A stretch of 64,000 nucleotides of DNA, taken from Paracidovorax anthurii (GTDB lineage: Bacteria > Pseudomonadota > Gammaproteobacteria > Burkholderiales > Burkholderiaceae_C). The notes beneath the pieces are model-generated. The model made no database searches and was not told the origin of the DNA. It saw only the letters and a list, made by a program, of their open reading frames with translations. The translations under genes were made by a program, and so were the position numbers. Of this stretch, positions 37,457 to 45,897 are shown piece after piece. The stretch's first letter is position 1. Each line of letters begins with the position of its first letter. The DNA is taken from positions 1 through 64,000 of the forward strand of contig NZ_QLTA01000002.1 of the NCBI RefSeq assembly GCF_003269065.1. The letters are read 5' to 3'.

Positions 37457-38061
37457 TTGGTCCTCCACACACGGATCTCCGAGCCCAGCGTGCGGCTGGC
37501 CAAGACCTTTTGCGTCTCATCCTTGTAAGCCTTGAGGGCGCTGCTGATGGACGAGCGGGCGGCATAGGGCACCGTGAACGAATCGCCGACCTCCAGCCTG
37601 TCGAGCAGCGGCGTCCAATCCATGGCCGGGCGCCGGCTTGGCAGCGGCACGTCCTTGTCCACCTTGATCAGGAACGGCGCAGCGGGCGACCTCCGGACGG
37701 CAGGCGGTGCGGCTGGTGCCGGCGCCGGTGTAGCCGGACTGCGCTTCGGTCGCCCCTCTTCGGACTGTTGGCCCTTGCGATCCAGCCAGCCGTGGAAGCC
37801 GCTGCCTGCTGGCGATCCCTCGGCCACCGGCTTGCCTGTGCCGAGTGTGTAGACCAGTTCGCCCGTAGGTATTTCTTCCGTGCGGCGCAGCAGCCCGGCC
37901 TGGACCGCTGGACCGAGCAGGGTGTGGACATTGCGCCGATCGCATTCGCACTTTGCGGAGATCAGATCCGCATCCAACTGCTCATCGGGATTGGCTTCGA
38001 GGAATTCGATCACCCTCGATACCACGCTGCCTGAGCGGGGGGTGTAGGTCGCGCTGGTCAT
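37453..38061 (-). CDS. Winged-helix early protein, unknown
   Basis: 202 aa. Residues 10-70 look like a winged helix (VVSRVIEFLEANPDEQLDADLISAKC...RNVHTLLGPAVQAGLLRR). A Pro/Ala linker follows, then a C-terminal domain (DWTPLLDRLEVGDSFTVPY...SSALKAYKD) like short DNA-binding domains of phage early proteins. The function is unknown; it is probably a regulatory or replication-accessory protein. Confidence 0.72.
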   Translation of the reverse strand: MTSATYTPRSGSVVSRVIEFLEANPDEQLDADLISAKCECDRRNVHTLLGPAVQAGLLRRTEEIPTGELVYTLGTGKPVAEGSPAGSGFHGWLDRKGQQSEEGRPKRSPATPAPAPAAPPAVRRSPAAPFLIKVDKDVPLPSRRPAMDWTPLLDRLEVGDSFTVPYAARSSISSALKAYKDETQKVLASRTLGSEIRVWRTK

Positions 38062-38438
38062 GCGGCCTCCAGCGTCACGTCGTCATAGTCCACCACCGAC
38101 ACCTCTGCCGCAGTGATGAGGATGCCCAGGCTATCCACCTCAGGCCAGCCCTCGCCCTCGTGCTCGATCACGGCAGCCGTGTGGTACGGATCGGCCGTTG
38201 GCCCGAAGGAGGCGCCGCCGTCTCCCATGTAATAGCGGATGGCGGCCTGGCCGAACATGCGGACGACCGCGAGCAGGACGTTTCCGTCCTCGGCCGCGAG
38301 CCGGCTGTCATCCTCTGACCAGAAGCCGTTGATCTCGGCGGCCAGCTCAGGCGTAAGGATGTCGAGGTCCACCTGCAGGGTGACCTCCGCGTCGCCGAAC
38401 CAGGTGGCGCGCACGGTATAGGTGCATTGATTGCTCAT
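38058..38438 (-). CDS. Acidic early-operon protein, unknown
   Basis: 126 aa, very acidic, with alternating strands (YTVRATWFGDAEVTLQVDLDILTPELAAEINGFW) and a repeat-like end (AAEVSVVDYDDVTLEAA). It overlaps both neighbours by four bases. I suspect the DUF2528 family but cannot confirm it. The acidic surface would suit a DNA mimic; that is speculation. Confidence 0.68.
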   Translation of the reverse strand: MSNQCTYTVRATWFGDAEVTLQVDLDILTPELAAEINGFWSEDDSRLAAEDGNVLLAVVRMFGQAAIRYYMGDGGASFGPTADPYHTAAVIEHEGEGWPEVDSLGILITAAEVSVVDYDDVTLEAA

Positions 38439-39049
38439 ACGGCCGCCACGTCCAGAGTGATGGGGTCGTAGCCGCCGGCATCGTTGCGCTTGTAGAAGCG
38501 CACGTAGGGCTTGGTGCTGGCCGTCTGCATGCTGTCAGAGATCGCCTGCATGGCGTTCTGCCACTTCGTGTCGGTGATGTTCAGTTGGCGGAGGCCCAGC
38601 ACGCGACCGGTGTTGATCTTGCCTTCCTTGTCGGTCTGGAAGGCGTGGTTCACCAGTGCGCGCATGTTGTCGTTGGCCCCTTCGGCCCATTCGTGGACGC
38701 ACTCGTCGATCAGCACCTTCGCGGCCATGAGCTGCTCGCCAAAGACGATCTTGTCTTGCATCTGGCGCACCAGCTTGTACTTCCCGTCGTAGCTGGGCAG
38801 GGTGACGTTGCCCTTCTCGCCGCCGGCGCGCACGCCGTACTGCTCCATGCTGGTCGCCACCAGGGCGGCGACCTCCTGCATGGCGTGGGCCTTGAAGAGG
38901 GACAGGCTGGACTGGTGCTGCTCGGCCATGCGGCACAGATCCACCACGACTTGGTGGCGCAGCTTGTCGATGTCCTTGACCTTGGATTCGGGGATGAGGT
39001 TGCCGTTGGCATCTTGCCAGTAGCCGGCAGGGAGGGTGCTTGCTTCCAT
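38435..39049 (-). CDS. DUF3164-family early protein
   Basis: 204 aa with the family features GYWQDANGNLIPESKVKDIDKLRHQVV, LAALVATSMEQYGVRAGGEKGNVTL and YKLVRQMQDKI. DUF3164 proteins occur next to the transposition genes of many Mu-like and other phages; their function is not established to my knowledge. The C-terminal YVRFYKRNDAGGYDPITLDV segment is typical. Confidence 0.85.
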   Translation of the reverse strand: MEASTLPAGYWQDANGNLIPESKVKDIDKLRHQVVVDLCRMAEQHQSSLSLFKAHAMQEVAALVATSMEQYGVRAGGEKGNVTLPSYDGKYKLVRQMQDKIVFGEQLMAAKVLIDECVHEWAEGANDNMRALVNHAFQTDKEGKINTGRVLGLRQLNITDTKWQNAMQAISDSMQTASTKPYVRFYKRNDAGGYDPITLDVAAV

Positions 39050-39064
39050 TGCTCGCTCCGTTCG

Positions 39065-39325
39065 TTAGTGGATGGGTTGGTTCTGCGGGGCGCCACCGCT
39101 GGCGCTGGCCTTCATCAATTCGCCGGCGTAGGAGGCCGTTGCCATCGCTGCAATGCCGATCTGCTCGGGCGACAGTTGCAAGACGGTCATCCGGTGGACC
39201 AGGAACAGCGCCTCCATCACAATCCAAGGGGATTGCGGACCCTCGATGGCCTGGACGATCTGGCGGCCCATGTCGGTAGCAGCAGCCCGAAAGGCCTCGC
39301 GCTGCTCAGGTGTTGATTGATCCAT
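39065..39325 (-). CDS. Small early protein, unknown
   Basis: 86 aa, predicted mostly helical (EQREAFRAAATDMGRQIVQAIEG; LSPEQIGIAAMATASYAGELM). It lies 15 bases before the DUF3164 gene in the early operon. No family is recognised. Confidence 0.66.
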   Translation of the reverse strand: MDQSTPEQREAFRAAATDMGRQIVQAIEGPQSPWIVMEALFLVHRMTVLQLSPEQIGIAAMATASYAGELMKASASGGAPQNQPIH

Positions 39326-39336
39326 GTGCGGTCCTT

Positions 39337-39525
39337 TCAGCAGCGCCAGCCGCGGCTGGCAATGTGTTTGTGGTCATCGGCCCCGGCGCGCGTTGCCGGT
39401 GCCGGGTTGGTGGTCCAGATCGGCGCGCGCATGCGGTCGTACTGCGCGGGCTCGACCAGGTTGTTCTGCACCGGTTTTGGTCGATTGCGGGAGCCGCGCG
39501 GGCGGCCGGTGGGGGCTCGGGTCAC
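39337..39525 (-). CDS. Small basic protein with AT-hook-like motif
   Basis: 62 aa from a GTG at 39525 that overlaps the previous stop (GTGA). TGRPRGSRNRPKP contains the GRP core of AT-hook DNA-binding motifs and the protein is strongly basic at its N-terminus. The longer open frame from 39594 lies inside the previous gene and is unlikely. Confidence 0.55.
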   Translation of the reverse strand: MTRAPTGRPRGSRNRPKPVQNNLVEPAQYDRMRAPIWTTNPAPATRAGADDHKHIASRGWRC

Positions 39526-39758
39526 AGCAGGCCTTTCTGCCGGCGCGCCGCCGGGCTGGGGGCGCGCTCGGCCTCGGCACGGAAGCCCTGGCACAGCTGC
39601 TGCCCGAGCACCATGCCGGCGCGGTGAGCGTTGTCGAGCTGGTCGCCATGGTCATAGGTGCCCAGCAGCACAAGCGCCAGGGCCAGCAGACTGCAGGCCA
39701 GCGAGACGCCGAGCCACAGCACGAATGCCGCCAAGGGATGTTTGCGGCGCCGGCTCAT
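39522..39758 (-). CDS. Small single-span membrane protein
   Basis: 78 aa from the ATG at 39758 (MSRRRKHPLAAFVLWLGV). A basic N-terminus is followed by one hydrophobic helix (AAFVLWLGVSLACSLLALAL), then a soluble tail. It is coupled to both neighbours by four-base overlaps. In the early operon of a temperate phage this could be a kil-like or superinfection-exclusion protein; there is no direct evidence. Confidence 0.6.
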   Translation of the reverse strand: MSRRRKHPLAAFVLWLGVSLACSLLALALVLLGTYDHGDQLDNAHRAGMVLGQQLCQGFRAEAERAPSPAARRQKGLL

Positions 39759-39907
39759 GCAGCCTCCCGATGCGGCACCACCGCGCGCTGGGGGTCGCCT
39801 GGCAGGCCCAGCCCTGCCAGGATGGCGGCACCGTCCGAAGGAAAGATGCCGTGGAGCGTGCACACGGTGCCGTCCGAAAATCGGACTTCTACGAGGTAGC
39901 AGCGCAT
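39755..39907 (-). CDS. Small early protein, unknown
   Basis: 50 aa from the ATG at 39907 (MRCYLVEVRFSDGTVCTLHG), with a four-base overlap to the next gene. The N-terminal beta-hairpin resembles many short phage proteins. Support rests on tight packing in the operon. Confidence 0.5.
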   Translation of the reverse strand: MRCYLVEVRFSDGTVCTLHGIFPSDGAAILAGLGLPGDPQRAVVPHREAA

Positions 39908-39909
39908 GG

Positions 39910-40218
39910 TCAAGCGCCCCCCACCCGGTAGGCGAACTGAATGCGAACCCATTGCCCTCTATGGGGCATCAGATCTCGCAGCAGTTCCTGCATCGGCCCG
40001 CTGGCATCGATGGCCCGGCACGAATGCCAGCGCGTTTCACCTGGGAGCAACTTGCACGCACTGGCAACTTCACGGCCCGCCTGGTCATAGAGGTTGGCCC
40101 ACAGAAACTTGGTGAATCGCCCACCCAGCAACGCATGCGCGCATTCCAGACTGACGCTGGTGCCGTTCGAGAGCGAGAAGAGGCGCTCGTGGCCTCGGGG
40201 CTTGCGTTTTGCGGCCAT
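39910..40218 (-). CDS. Early protein, unknown
   Basis: 102 aa from the ATG at 40218 (MAAKRKPRGHERLFSL), two bases after the stop of the B ATPase gene. It has a basic start, a middle reading SLECAHALLGGRFTKFLWAN and a C-terminal strand WVRIQFAYRVGGA. The frame upstream of 40218 lies inside the ATPase gene and is not used. No family is recognised. Confidence 0.65.
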   Translation of the reverse strand: MAAKRKPRGHERLFSLSNGTSVSLECAHALLGGRFTKFLWANLYDQAGREVASACKLLPGETRWHSCRAIDASGPMQELLRDLMPHRGQWVRIQFAYRVGGA

Positions 40219-40220
40219 GG

Positions 40221-41237
40221 TCAGCTCCCCTCCTGCAGCACGTCGGGCTGCGCCACGCGCACCACGTCGCGGTCCACGCGCGGCGCGCCAATGGCCGCGG
40301 CGGTGTTCAGGCACAGCGTGAGCCAGTTGTTCACGTTCAGCGGGTACAGCATGGACAGCGGCGCGGTGCGGGGGCCGCGTTGCACGGTCAGACGGGACTT
40401 GAGTTCATCGACGCCTTCGGCGGTGATGAATTCGTCCAGCGCCCGACCCGCTGCCTTGGCGCGGTGCTGCAGGTACGCTGCCAGGTGCGCGCCCAGCGGG
40501 TTCAACCGCACGATGGCCGTGCGCTGCATGCTCTCGCGCACGTCATGGCGCGTGAGCTTCTTTTCCAGCTCGGGGTGCCCCATGAGCAGCACGCCCAGCA
40601 TGTAGCGACGGCCGAGACGCATTTCCTCGTTCAACCGCTTGAGCTGGTTGAGCGTGGTGGCCGGGGTGGCATGCGCTTCTTCGATGATGAGCAGGTGCTG
40701 GCGCTCCTGCTTGGTGCTCTCTTCCAGCAGCTCCCGCACGAACTGGCTGCGGCGTTGGGCGTTCTGCGGCACGCGCGCCTTCTTGTCCAGCGCGTAGGCG
40801 ATGGCGACGTACAGATCGGCGGTGCGCAGGGGGGAGCCCTTGGACTCGCTCTCCTCCATGGCCGCCACGCTGGGGCGGATGCACACCACTGGCAGGTGCT
40901 CGCGGACGATCTTCTCGCGCATGGCATCGAGCATGGTGGTCTTGCCCGCGCCGCTCTCGCCGACCACGGCCACCACGCCGCCGCCGATGGCGGCCTGCCA
41001 GGCGGCCTGGTGGATGTAGCCGATCTCGCCGCTCGTGAACATGTCGGCGTCGGCCAGGACTTCGCCCTGGAAGGGATTTCGCGCGTGCAGCCTGAAGTGC
41101 TCCACCGCCTGCGCGCTCAAAATGGGTTCGGGTATTAACATCGGCTCTTCCTCCTGTCGGGTTTCGTTGGGTACGGGGCTCTCGGGGGCGACCTCGCCGG
41201 GCTGCAACCTGGCGAGGTCAACTTTTTTGGGGCGCAT
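40221..41237 (-). CDS. Transposition ATPase B (MuB/ExeA-like AAA+)
   Basis: 338 aa. Walker A GESGAGKTT and Walker B LLIIEEAH are clear; the AAA+ core spans about residues 75-260 and a C-terminal helical part follows. It coats target DNA, delivers it to the transposase and gives target immunity. Its gene overlaps the transposase stop by one base, as expected for an A-B pair. It is closer in outline to the BcepMu/ExeA-like B proteins than to Mu B itself. Confidence 0.9.
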   Translation of the reverse strand: MRPKKVDLARLQPGEVAPESPVPNETRQEEEPMLIPEPILSAQAVEHFRLHARNPFQGEVLADADMFTSGEIGYIHQAAWQAAIGGGVVAVVGESGAGKTTMLDAMREKIVREHLPVVCIRPSVAAMEESESKGSPLRTADLYVAIAYALDKKARVPQNAQRRSQFVRELLEESTKQERQHLLIIEEAHATPATTLNQLKRLNEEMRLGRRYMLGVLLMGHPELEKKLTRHDVRESMQRTAIVRLNPLGAHLAAYLQHRAKAAGRALDEFITAEGVDELKSRLTVQRGPRTAPLSMLYPLNVNNWLTLCLNTAAAIGAPRVDRDVVRVAQPDVLQEGS

Positions 41238-43054
41238 CAGATGCCTCCCACTGCGCGCAGGCCGGGCGCGGCGGGCGTGACCTCGGAGGCCGCAGCGACA
41301 CGCTGTTCATGCGCGGCGATCAGGCCATCCACCACGTCTTCGGGTACGCCTGCATCGCCATGCTGTTGCGTCAACCAGGCGTAGGTGCCGGCGTCGTATG
41401 CATCACCCAGCGCAGCGCGCAGGCGCTGGCAAGCGGCCGCCACGGGCAGGCGAGCCCGCTGCACTTCGGTTGAATGGGGAACATGCGGTGTGCCGCGCTG
41501 CTGCAGGAACTGCGGCAGGCCGGCCGCACGCGCCTGGATGTCGGCAAACGGATTCCACTGCCCTTGGTAGGGCGTGGCGCCAGCCTTCTCCGCAGCCTGC
41601 GCTTCGGTCGCCGTGGCAGGCTTGCCATCCTTGGCATAGGCCTTGGCCCGGATGCGCGCGCGCCGCTCATCCGCGGGAGTGGCGGGCATCGCCTGGTAGT
41701 CATCCTGGCCCAACACCGGGGCGCTGGCCTGGTAGCCCATGAAGCCCTTTGGCACCGGTTGCACGTCGTGCCAGACGATCTCGCCCGTGTCGCGGTCCGT
41801 CACGCCAACCCGCACGGCGGGTGCGGCCAGCGGGTTCACGCACACCAGCACCTTGTCTCGCGGGCTCACGCCCGGCACGTAGCGCACGTCGTAATCGCGG
41901 CTGCCCTGGCCCTTCAGGGCAAAGCTCACCGTGCTGTTGCCGCTCACCTGGCGAGGCTGCGCCAGGCTGGCGGGCAGGCTGCGCATCACCTCCATGCTCG
42001 GCGCCAGGCGCAGATGCTCCGCGCCTATGGTGCTCCAGGCGGCATAGCGCGTCATGTTGTGGCGGCTGTGCTTCTTGGTGCCGTTGAAGGCATGCATCCA
42101 CTGCTCGGCCAGGGCGTTGAGGACGGGCACGCTCATGCTGGCGCGGTCGACAAAGCGCAGGCGGCTCTCAAAGCCACGCTCGAAAATGTTTTGCGCCACT
42201 TCCACGCTGCCCGTGGCGCGGCTGTTGCCCGGGGCATGCCACTGCTGGCGGATGCCCATCGCGCTGCAAAAGCTGCGCACGGGGCCACTCTTGAACATGC
42301 CGCCCTGGTCGCTGTAGAGCGTGTAGAACACGCCATGGAAGGGCATGGGCTCGCCTTGGGGGCCGTGGCGCTGGGTGACCAGCCACATCAGAAAGTCCAG
42401 CAGGTTCTCGGTGGTTTCACCGCCCACATAGAAGCGCGCTGCGATGCAGCCACTGGCATGCTCCACGGCCACGAAGCGCGTGAGCAGCTTGTCCAAGACC
42501 GGCACCAGGTTCTGCGGCTTGTTCTTGTAGTGGACGCCGCCTTCCTCGATCAGGCGCAGCTCGCCGCTCGGCGCGCGGTACAGCACGCAGACCGAGGCAT
42601 CCACCTGAACCACCGCATTCACATGCTCGGTGCGCATGCGCACGTGCGGCGCGGGGGCGGCCAAGCTGTCCACGTCCAGCCCGCGCTGGCGCAGCAGCTT
42701 GCCCACATGGCTGGCCGACAGGCGGGCACTGATCTTGCCCTCCTGGTGCAGCATGTTGATCGTCTCTTCCAGCGTGATCATTCGCTTGCCGTTGCGCAGG
42801 TCTTTCCAGCGCACACCGGCAATGGCGTCCAGGTCCGCGTCGGTCACCGAGCTCTCGCCCGCATCCACCCGTTTTTTGCGCGGCGTGGCCAGGCCCAGGC
42901 TGCGGGCCGTCTTTGTCACCAGGGTGTGCGTGCGCTGGGGCGACAGATCCAGCACGCGCGCAGCGCGGTCGATGATGCCGCCAAGCTCGCCATGCTTGGC
43001 GGCGGCGCATTCATGCGCGGCGGCAATCAGGGTTTCCATGCGGAGGGTCTCCAT
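41237..43054 (-). CDS. DDE transposase A (rve-type, MuA-like)
   Basis: 605 aa from 43054; an ATG at 43039 has GGAG nine bases upstream and may be the true start. The catalytic triad is visible: first Asp in NAVVQVDASV, second in YSDQGGMF, Glu in TGSVEVAQN. The N-terminal ~130 residues hold DNA-binding domains for the phage ends, and the C-terminal part (after ~residue 430) is the Mu-type beta-barrel and B-interaction region. It cuts and joins the TGAA...TTCA termini, making the 6-bp duplication. Confidence 0.95.
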   Translation of the reverse strand: METLRMETLIAAAHECAAAKHGELGGIIDRAARVLDLSPQRTHTLVTKTARSLGLATPRKKRVDAGESSVTDADLDAIAGVRWKDLRNGKRMITLEETINMLHQEGKISARLSASHVGKLLRQRGLDVDSLAAPAPHVRMRTEHVNAVVQVDASVCVLYRAPSGELRLIEEGGVHYKNKPQNLVPVLDKLLTRFVAVEHASGCIAARFYVGGETTENLLDFLMWLVTQRHGPQGEPMPFHGVFYTLYSDQGGMFKSGPVRSFCSAMGIRQQWHAPGNSRATGSVEVAQNIFERGFESRLRFVDRASMSVPVLNALAEQWMHAFNGTKKHSRHNMTRYAAWSTIGAEHLRLAPSMEVMRSLPASLAQPRQVSGNSTVSFALKGQGSRDYDVRYVPGVSPRDKVLVCVNPLAAPAVRVGVTDRDTGEIVWHDVQPVPKGFMGYQASAPVLGQDDYQAMPATPADERRARIRAKAYAKDGKPATATEAQAAEKAGATPYQGQWNPFADIQARAAGLPQFLQQRGTPHVPHSTEVQRARLPVAAACQRLRAALGDAYDAGTYAWLTQQHGDAGVPEDVVDGLIAAHEQRVAAASEVTPAAPGLRAVGGI

Positions 43055-43078
43055 GGGGCTTGGAATGGGCCAGGGCCA

Positions 43079-44140
43079 TTACTTGGTGGGGCGGCGAGCG
43101 GCTTGGTCTTCTGCGGCGTTCTTGGCCGCAAGCAGCTGCAGGGCGGCCTCGTCTTCCGCAGTCCAGGGCGGGTCGATGCGTTCATCCAGATCGATCGCGA
43201 TGTCGAACTCCCGCGCGATGTCTGCGAACTGCTGCGCTAGGTACTGAACGCTGGCGCGCGCGGCCTGCTGCACGGCTTCGCTGGCGTTGCCCCCGCTGTC
43301 GCTTAGAGCGCCATCCACGGCACCGAAGAGGGCACGCATGCGCGCGTTGATGCGCAAGCTCTGCGTGAACACCTCCTTGAGCAGCACCGCCTCTGCCTTG
43401 GTGCGGGCCACGCTGCCGGGCGCGGGCGTGAACTTCTCGCTGCGTGCCAATTCCAGCGCCTGGGCCTGCTCGTTGATCTTGGTGGCGTTGTCGGCCAGCA
43501 CTTTGTCCTTAGCGGCGAGCACCGCCTTTGACTCCTTGAGCGCCTCGCGTAGTTCGTTACGCGTCATGCCTGCGATTTCGTCGGCGTCCAGACCGCGCGC
43601 CTCGCCGCCTGCAGCCAACTCCTGCACCTCTTCGGCATCCAGCACTAGCAGCTCGAACAGCTTGGATTGGGTGCCTATGGCCTTGGTCAAATTTGTCGCC
43701 AGCGGCAAATTTGAGAACCGTGAGGCAGCCAGGATGAACCGGGACGCCACCGGCCCGTCAATGTCCAGCACCTGCAGTCGCTTGCCGAATTCCCCGTGAT
43801 CGCATGCCGCTTTGAGCGCTGCCAGACCGCGCCCCACCTCCAAGCATGCCTCCACGCTGCGGCGCATGTTCGCGGCAATGTCGCGCTGGATCAGGTCGGG
43901 TTCGGTGGCATCGCCAGGCAGTTGATAACCTACTTGCGCTGCAATGGCACGCACGCGCTCGGCACGCGCATCGGCTGCGGCCACCAGTTGCGTCACGGGC
44001 GCCAAATCGGTTTCCACTACCACGGGTGCGGCGGCAGGCGACGGCTTGCGCCCGGCCTTGTCCTTGAAGGACTTCGTTTCGATCTGCGCGCCGGTCATCT
44101 GCTGTCTTGTCATATACGGGGGTCTTTCGATGGGACTCAA
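43079..44140 (-). CDS. Early protein, DUF3102-like
   Basis: 353 aa from a TTG overlapping the previous stop, or 344 aa from the ATG at 44113 (MTRQQMTGAQIETK). The segment RSVEACLEVGRGLAALKAACDHGEF matches the DUF3102-like pattern of phage regulators, followed by a coiled coil (residues 200-240) and a helical C-terminus. It lies between the small regulators and the transposase. A DNA-binding or partition-like role is plausible; no enzyme motif is seen. Confidence 0.75.
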   Translation of the reverse strand: MSPIERPPYMTRQQMTGAQIETKSFKDKAGRKPSPAAAPVVVETDLAPVTQLVAAADARAERVRAIAAQVGYQLPGDATEPDLIQRDIAANMRRSVEACLEVGRGLAALKAACDHGEFGKRLQVLDIDGPVASRFILAASRFSNLPLATNLTKAIGTQSKLFELLVLDAEEVQELAAGGEARGLDADEIAGMTRNELREALKESKAVLAAKDKVLADNATKINEQAQALELARSEKFTPAPGSVARTKAEAVLLKEVFTQSLRINARMRALFGAVDGALSDSGGNASEAVQQAARASVQYLAQQFADIAREFDIAIDLDERIDPPWTAEDEAALQLLAAKNAAEDQAARRPTK

Positions 44141-44472
44141 GGGGCGGCGAACATGCCGCGCACGCCGGCTGATTGGCCGTAGCGCTGGGTGGTATCGAGC
44201 AGGCCCTGCACGCTGGCGCGCACACCGGCGGCATAGCGCTCGCTGATCTCGATCACATGGGGCGCCAGGCGCCAGCGGCCCTGGGGCGTCTGCTCGGCCC
44301 AGCCGGCGGTGCGCAGGTTGTCGAGGTCACGGGTGACGACGCTGGCACTGACGTTCAGGGCCTTGGCGATTTCCGCAGGCGCGAGGCCCTGCAGTTCATG
44401 TCCGGCCAAGAGGTCGATGAGTTGGAGCAGGCGCTGCTGGGCTGCGTTGGTGTAGTTGGTGGCGCGGGTCAT
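44137..44472 (-). CDS. IclR-like winged-helix regulator
   Basis: 111 aa. Residues 10-80 form a winged helix (QLIDLLAGHELQGLAPAEIAKALNVSASVVTRDLDNLRTAGW), like the DNA-binding half of IclR proteins but without an effector domain. It overlaps both neighbours by four bases in the early operon. It probably adjusts early transcription. Confidence 0.78.
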   Translation of the reverse strand: MTRATNYTNAAQQRLLQLIDLLAGHELQGLAPAEIAKALNVSASVVTRDLDNLRTAGWAEQTPQGRWRLAPHVIEISERYAAGVRASVQGLLDTTQRYGQSAGVRGMFAAP

Positions 44473-44747
44473 GCATGTGCTCCGGCGGTGGGGATCACCA
44501 CCAACTGGCCAGCCTGCGTGAGGCCCACTGCGCCACCTTCCAAATCGGCCTGCGCATTGATGGCTTCGATGGCGTCTTCCCGCCAGCGCTCAGCGCAATC
44601 CTCGGCCCATGAAAGCTGGGTTCTGAGCGATTCGTTCTCGGCGCGCAGGCGCTCGCACTCGCAGTCGAGGCGGACGATTTCCTCGTTGAGCAGCGCGTAG
44701 GCAGCGGCATTGAGCCGGCGACGCAAGGCACGCAGATCGGGGCTCAT
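44469..44747 (-). CDS. Small coiled-coil early protein
   Basis: 92 aa. The middle (EEIVRLDCECERLRAENESLRTQL) is a heptad coiled coil; the end is a short hydrophobic strand. It overlaps ner by four bases. The function is unknown. Confidence 0.65.
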   Translation of the reverse strand: MSPDLRALRRRLNAAAYALLNEEIVRLDCECERLRAENESLRTQLSWAEDCAERWREDAIEAINAQADLEGGAVGLTQAGQLVVIPTAGAHA

Positions 44748-44983
44748 GCCACTGCTCCCGCAGCGCGAGCGCGGCGGAGCTTCGAGGTCTTGACATTGGT
44801 CGGCCAGAGCTTGTCCATCGAGAGGCCGGTGATATCCACGATCCGACGCGCGATACGTGCGCTTTTGGCCTTGCCGTTGATGACGTGCGACACCATCGAT
44901 CGGGACACATTCAGTTCATCGGCAATCGCCGCAGGCGTTGTGTCCTTCATTCGGATTGCCGCTTTGATTTCTTCGGGGTGCAT
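44744..44983 (-). CDS. Ner-like DNA-binding protein
   Basis: 79 aa, first gene of the leftward early operon, divergent from the repressor. The helix-turn-helix TTPAAIADELNVSRSMVSHVINGK and the segment DITGLSMDKLWP match the Ner/Nlp family. Ner shuts off the repressor promoter and limits early transcription once the lytic cycle starts. Confidence 0.85.
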   Translation of the reverse strand: MHPEEIKAAIRMKDTTPAAIADELNVSRSMVSHVINGKAKSARIARRIVDITGLSMDKLWPTNVKTSKLRRARAAGAVA

Positions 44984-45047
44984 GGTCTGTTACCCTTCAC
45001 TCAACTTGTTTAGCTGGCAGCAGTAAATTGCTGGGTTAAGTTGAATT

Positions 45048-45069
45048 CTTGTGCATTGAGATGCACAAG
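45048..45069. promoter_or_regulatory. Repressor/Ner operator, perfect palindrome
   Basis: CTTGTGCAT-TGAG-ATGCACAAG is a perfect 9-4-9 inverted repeat in the ner-repressor spacer. The half-site TTGTGCATC recurs at 45081-45089 over the repressor start. A wider pair, TCAACTT (45001-45007) and AAGTTGA (45038-45044), flanks the probable leftward promoter. I infer autoregulation of the repressor and control of the early promoter. Confidence 0.7.
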
Positions 45070-45082
45070 TCAAGGGGTTTTT

Positions 45083-45490
45083 GTGCATCTTGATGAGCAA
45101 ATGGGGGCGCGTATCCGCGAAGAGCGAGGCCGCCTAGGTTTTTCCCAGCAGAAGGCTGCGGACATGGCGGGCGTTCGGCGCGAGATGTGGGCGAAGTACG
45201 AGGCGGGCGCTGAACCTGGCGCGAAGACGCTTGCTGGCATGGTGCTGGCTGGCGTGGATGTCCGTTACGTACTCACTGGTGGACGTGACAACGATTTCTC
45301 TGCTGAAGAGAGACTGATGCTGGAGTACTTCCGTGAGGCATCAAAAGACGCGCGCCGTGCAGCACTTGGTGCGTTGCTTGGTGCCCCTGTGCCCACTCAA
45401 GTTGGAGGCAGTCATAGCCAGCACAGCAGCGGTAATGGAGCGATTCAAATCGGCAGCATTGAAAGGGCGCCGGTGAAACGTAGGAGGTAG
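45083..45490 (+). CDS. Prophage repressor, XRE/Cro-type HTH
   Basis: 135 aa from the GTG at 45083, with AAGGGG five bases upstream; the frame is open to 45041 but that would cross the operator. The helix-turn-helix is RLGFSQQKAADMAGVRREMWAKYEAG. A middle helix pair (SAEERLMLEYFREASKDARRAAL) and a short C-terminal strand motif (GNGAIQIGSIERAP) follow. It is transcribed away from ner, so it is the lysogeny repressor. Unlike Mu c it has no Mu-type DNA-binding domain. Confidence 0.85.
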   Translation: MHLDEQMGARIREERGRLGFSQQKAADMAGVRREMWAKYEAGAEPGAKTLAGMVLAGVDVRYVLTGGRDNDFSAEERLMLEYFREASKDARRAALGALLGAPVPTQVGGSHSQHSSGNGAIQIGSIERAPVKRRR

Positions 45491-45492
45491 GA

Positions 45493-45897
45493 GTGGGTTT
45501 GATTCCAAAGTGGCTCAGAGACTGGATCGCCAGCCTGATGCCGAAACAAGAAAGCACCGGCAGCGGATCGGTACAAATGGGCACGGTGCAAGGGCCCGTT
45601 CAAAACGTGACACATGTCACGCATCACCATTTCTATGCGCCGTCGTCTGTGCAGGCAGAAAATCAATCGCCAGCAAAGAACGACGAATCGCGGCCAGCAG
45701 CCACTGCGGCGCACAAAGAAGTGCTGACTCTCATGAAGCCACTCGATCGCAAGGTGCGGGTGCGGGTTCTGGACTTCATGCGCCGAGAATTTCAAACTGC
45801 AATGGTGGTGGAGTTGACGCCCGAACAATTGCGACGGCTTCGCAGTTATGTCGAAACAGTCAGGCGCAACGAAGAACGAGGGAGGGAAAGAACATGA
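45493..45897 (+). CDS. Repressor-operon protein sharing a motif with the repressor
   Basis: 134 aa from a GTG two bases after the repressor stop. Residues 23-36 (GSGSVQMGTVQGPV) closely resemble repressor residues 117-131 (GNGAIQIGSIERAPV); then THVTHHHFY. The C-terminal half is helical (LDFMRREFQTAMVVELTPEQLRRLRSYV) and resembles ORF6C-like regions of phage regulators. The shared strand motif suggests that the two proteins assemble together. The DNA here is clearly less GC-rich than the rest of the phage. Confidence 0.75.
   Translation: MGLIPKWLRDWIASLMPKQESTGSGSVQMGTVQGPVQNVTHVTHHHFYAPSSVQAENQSPAKNDESRPAATAAHKEVLTLMKPLDRKVRVRVLDFMRREFQTAMVVELTPEQLRRLRSYVETVRRNEERGRERT

Noticed and set aside
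45041-45490. Longer repressor starting at the TTG at 45041
   Set aside because: It would place the perfect operator palindrome inside the coding region; the GTG at 45083 has an AAGGGG site.
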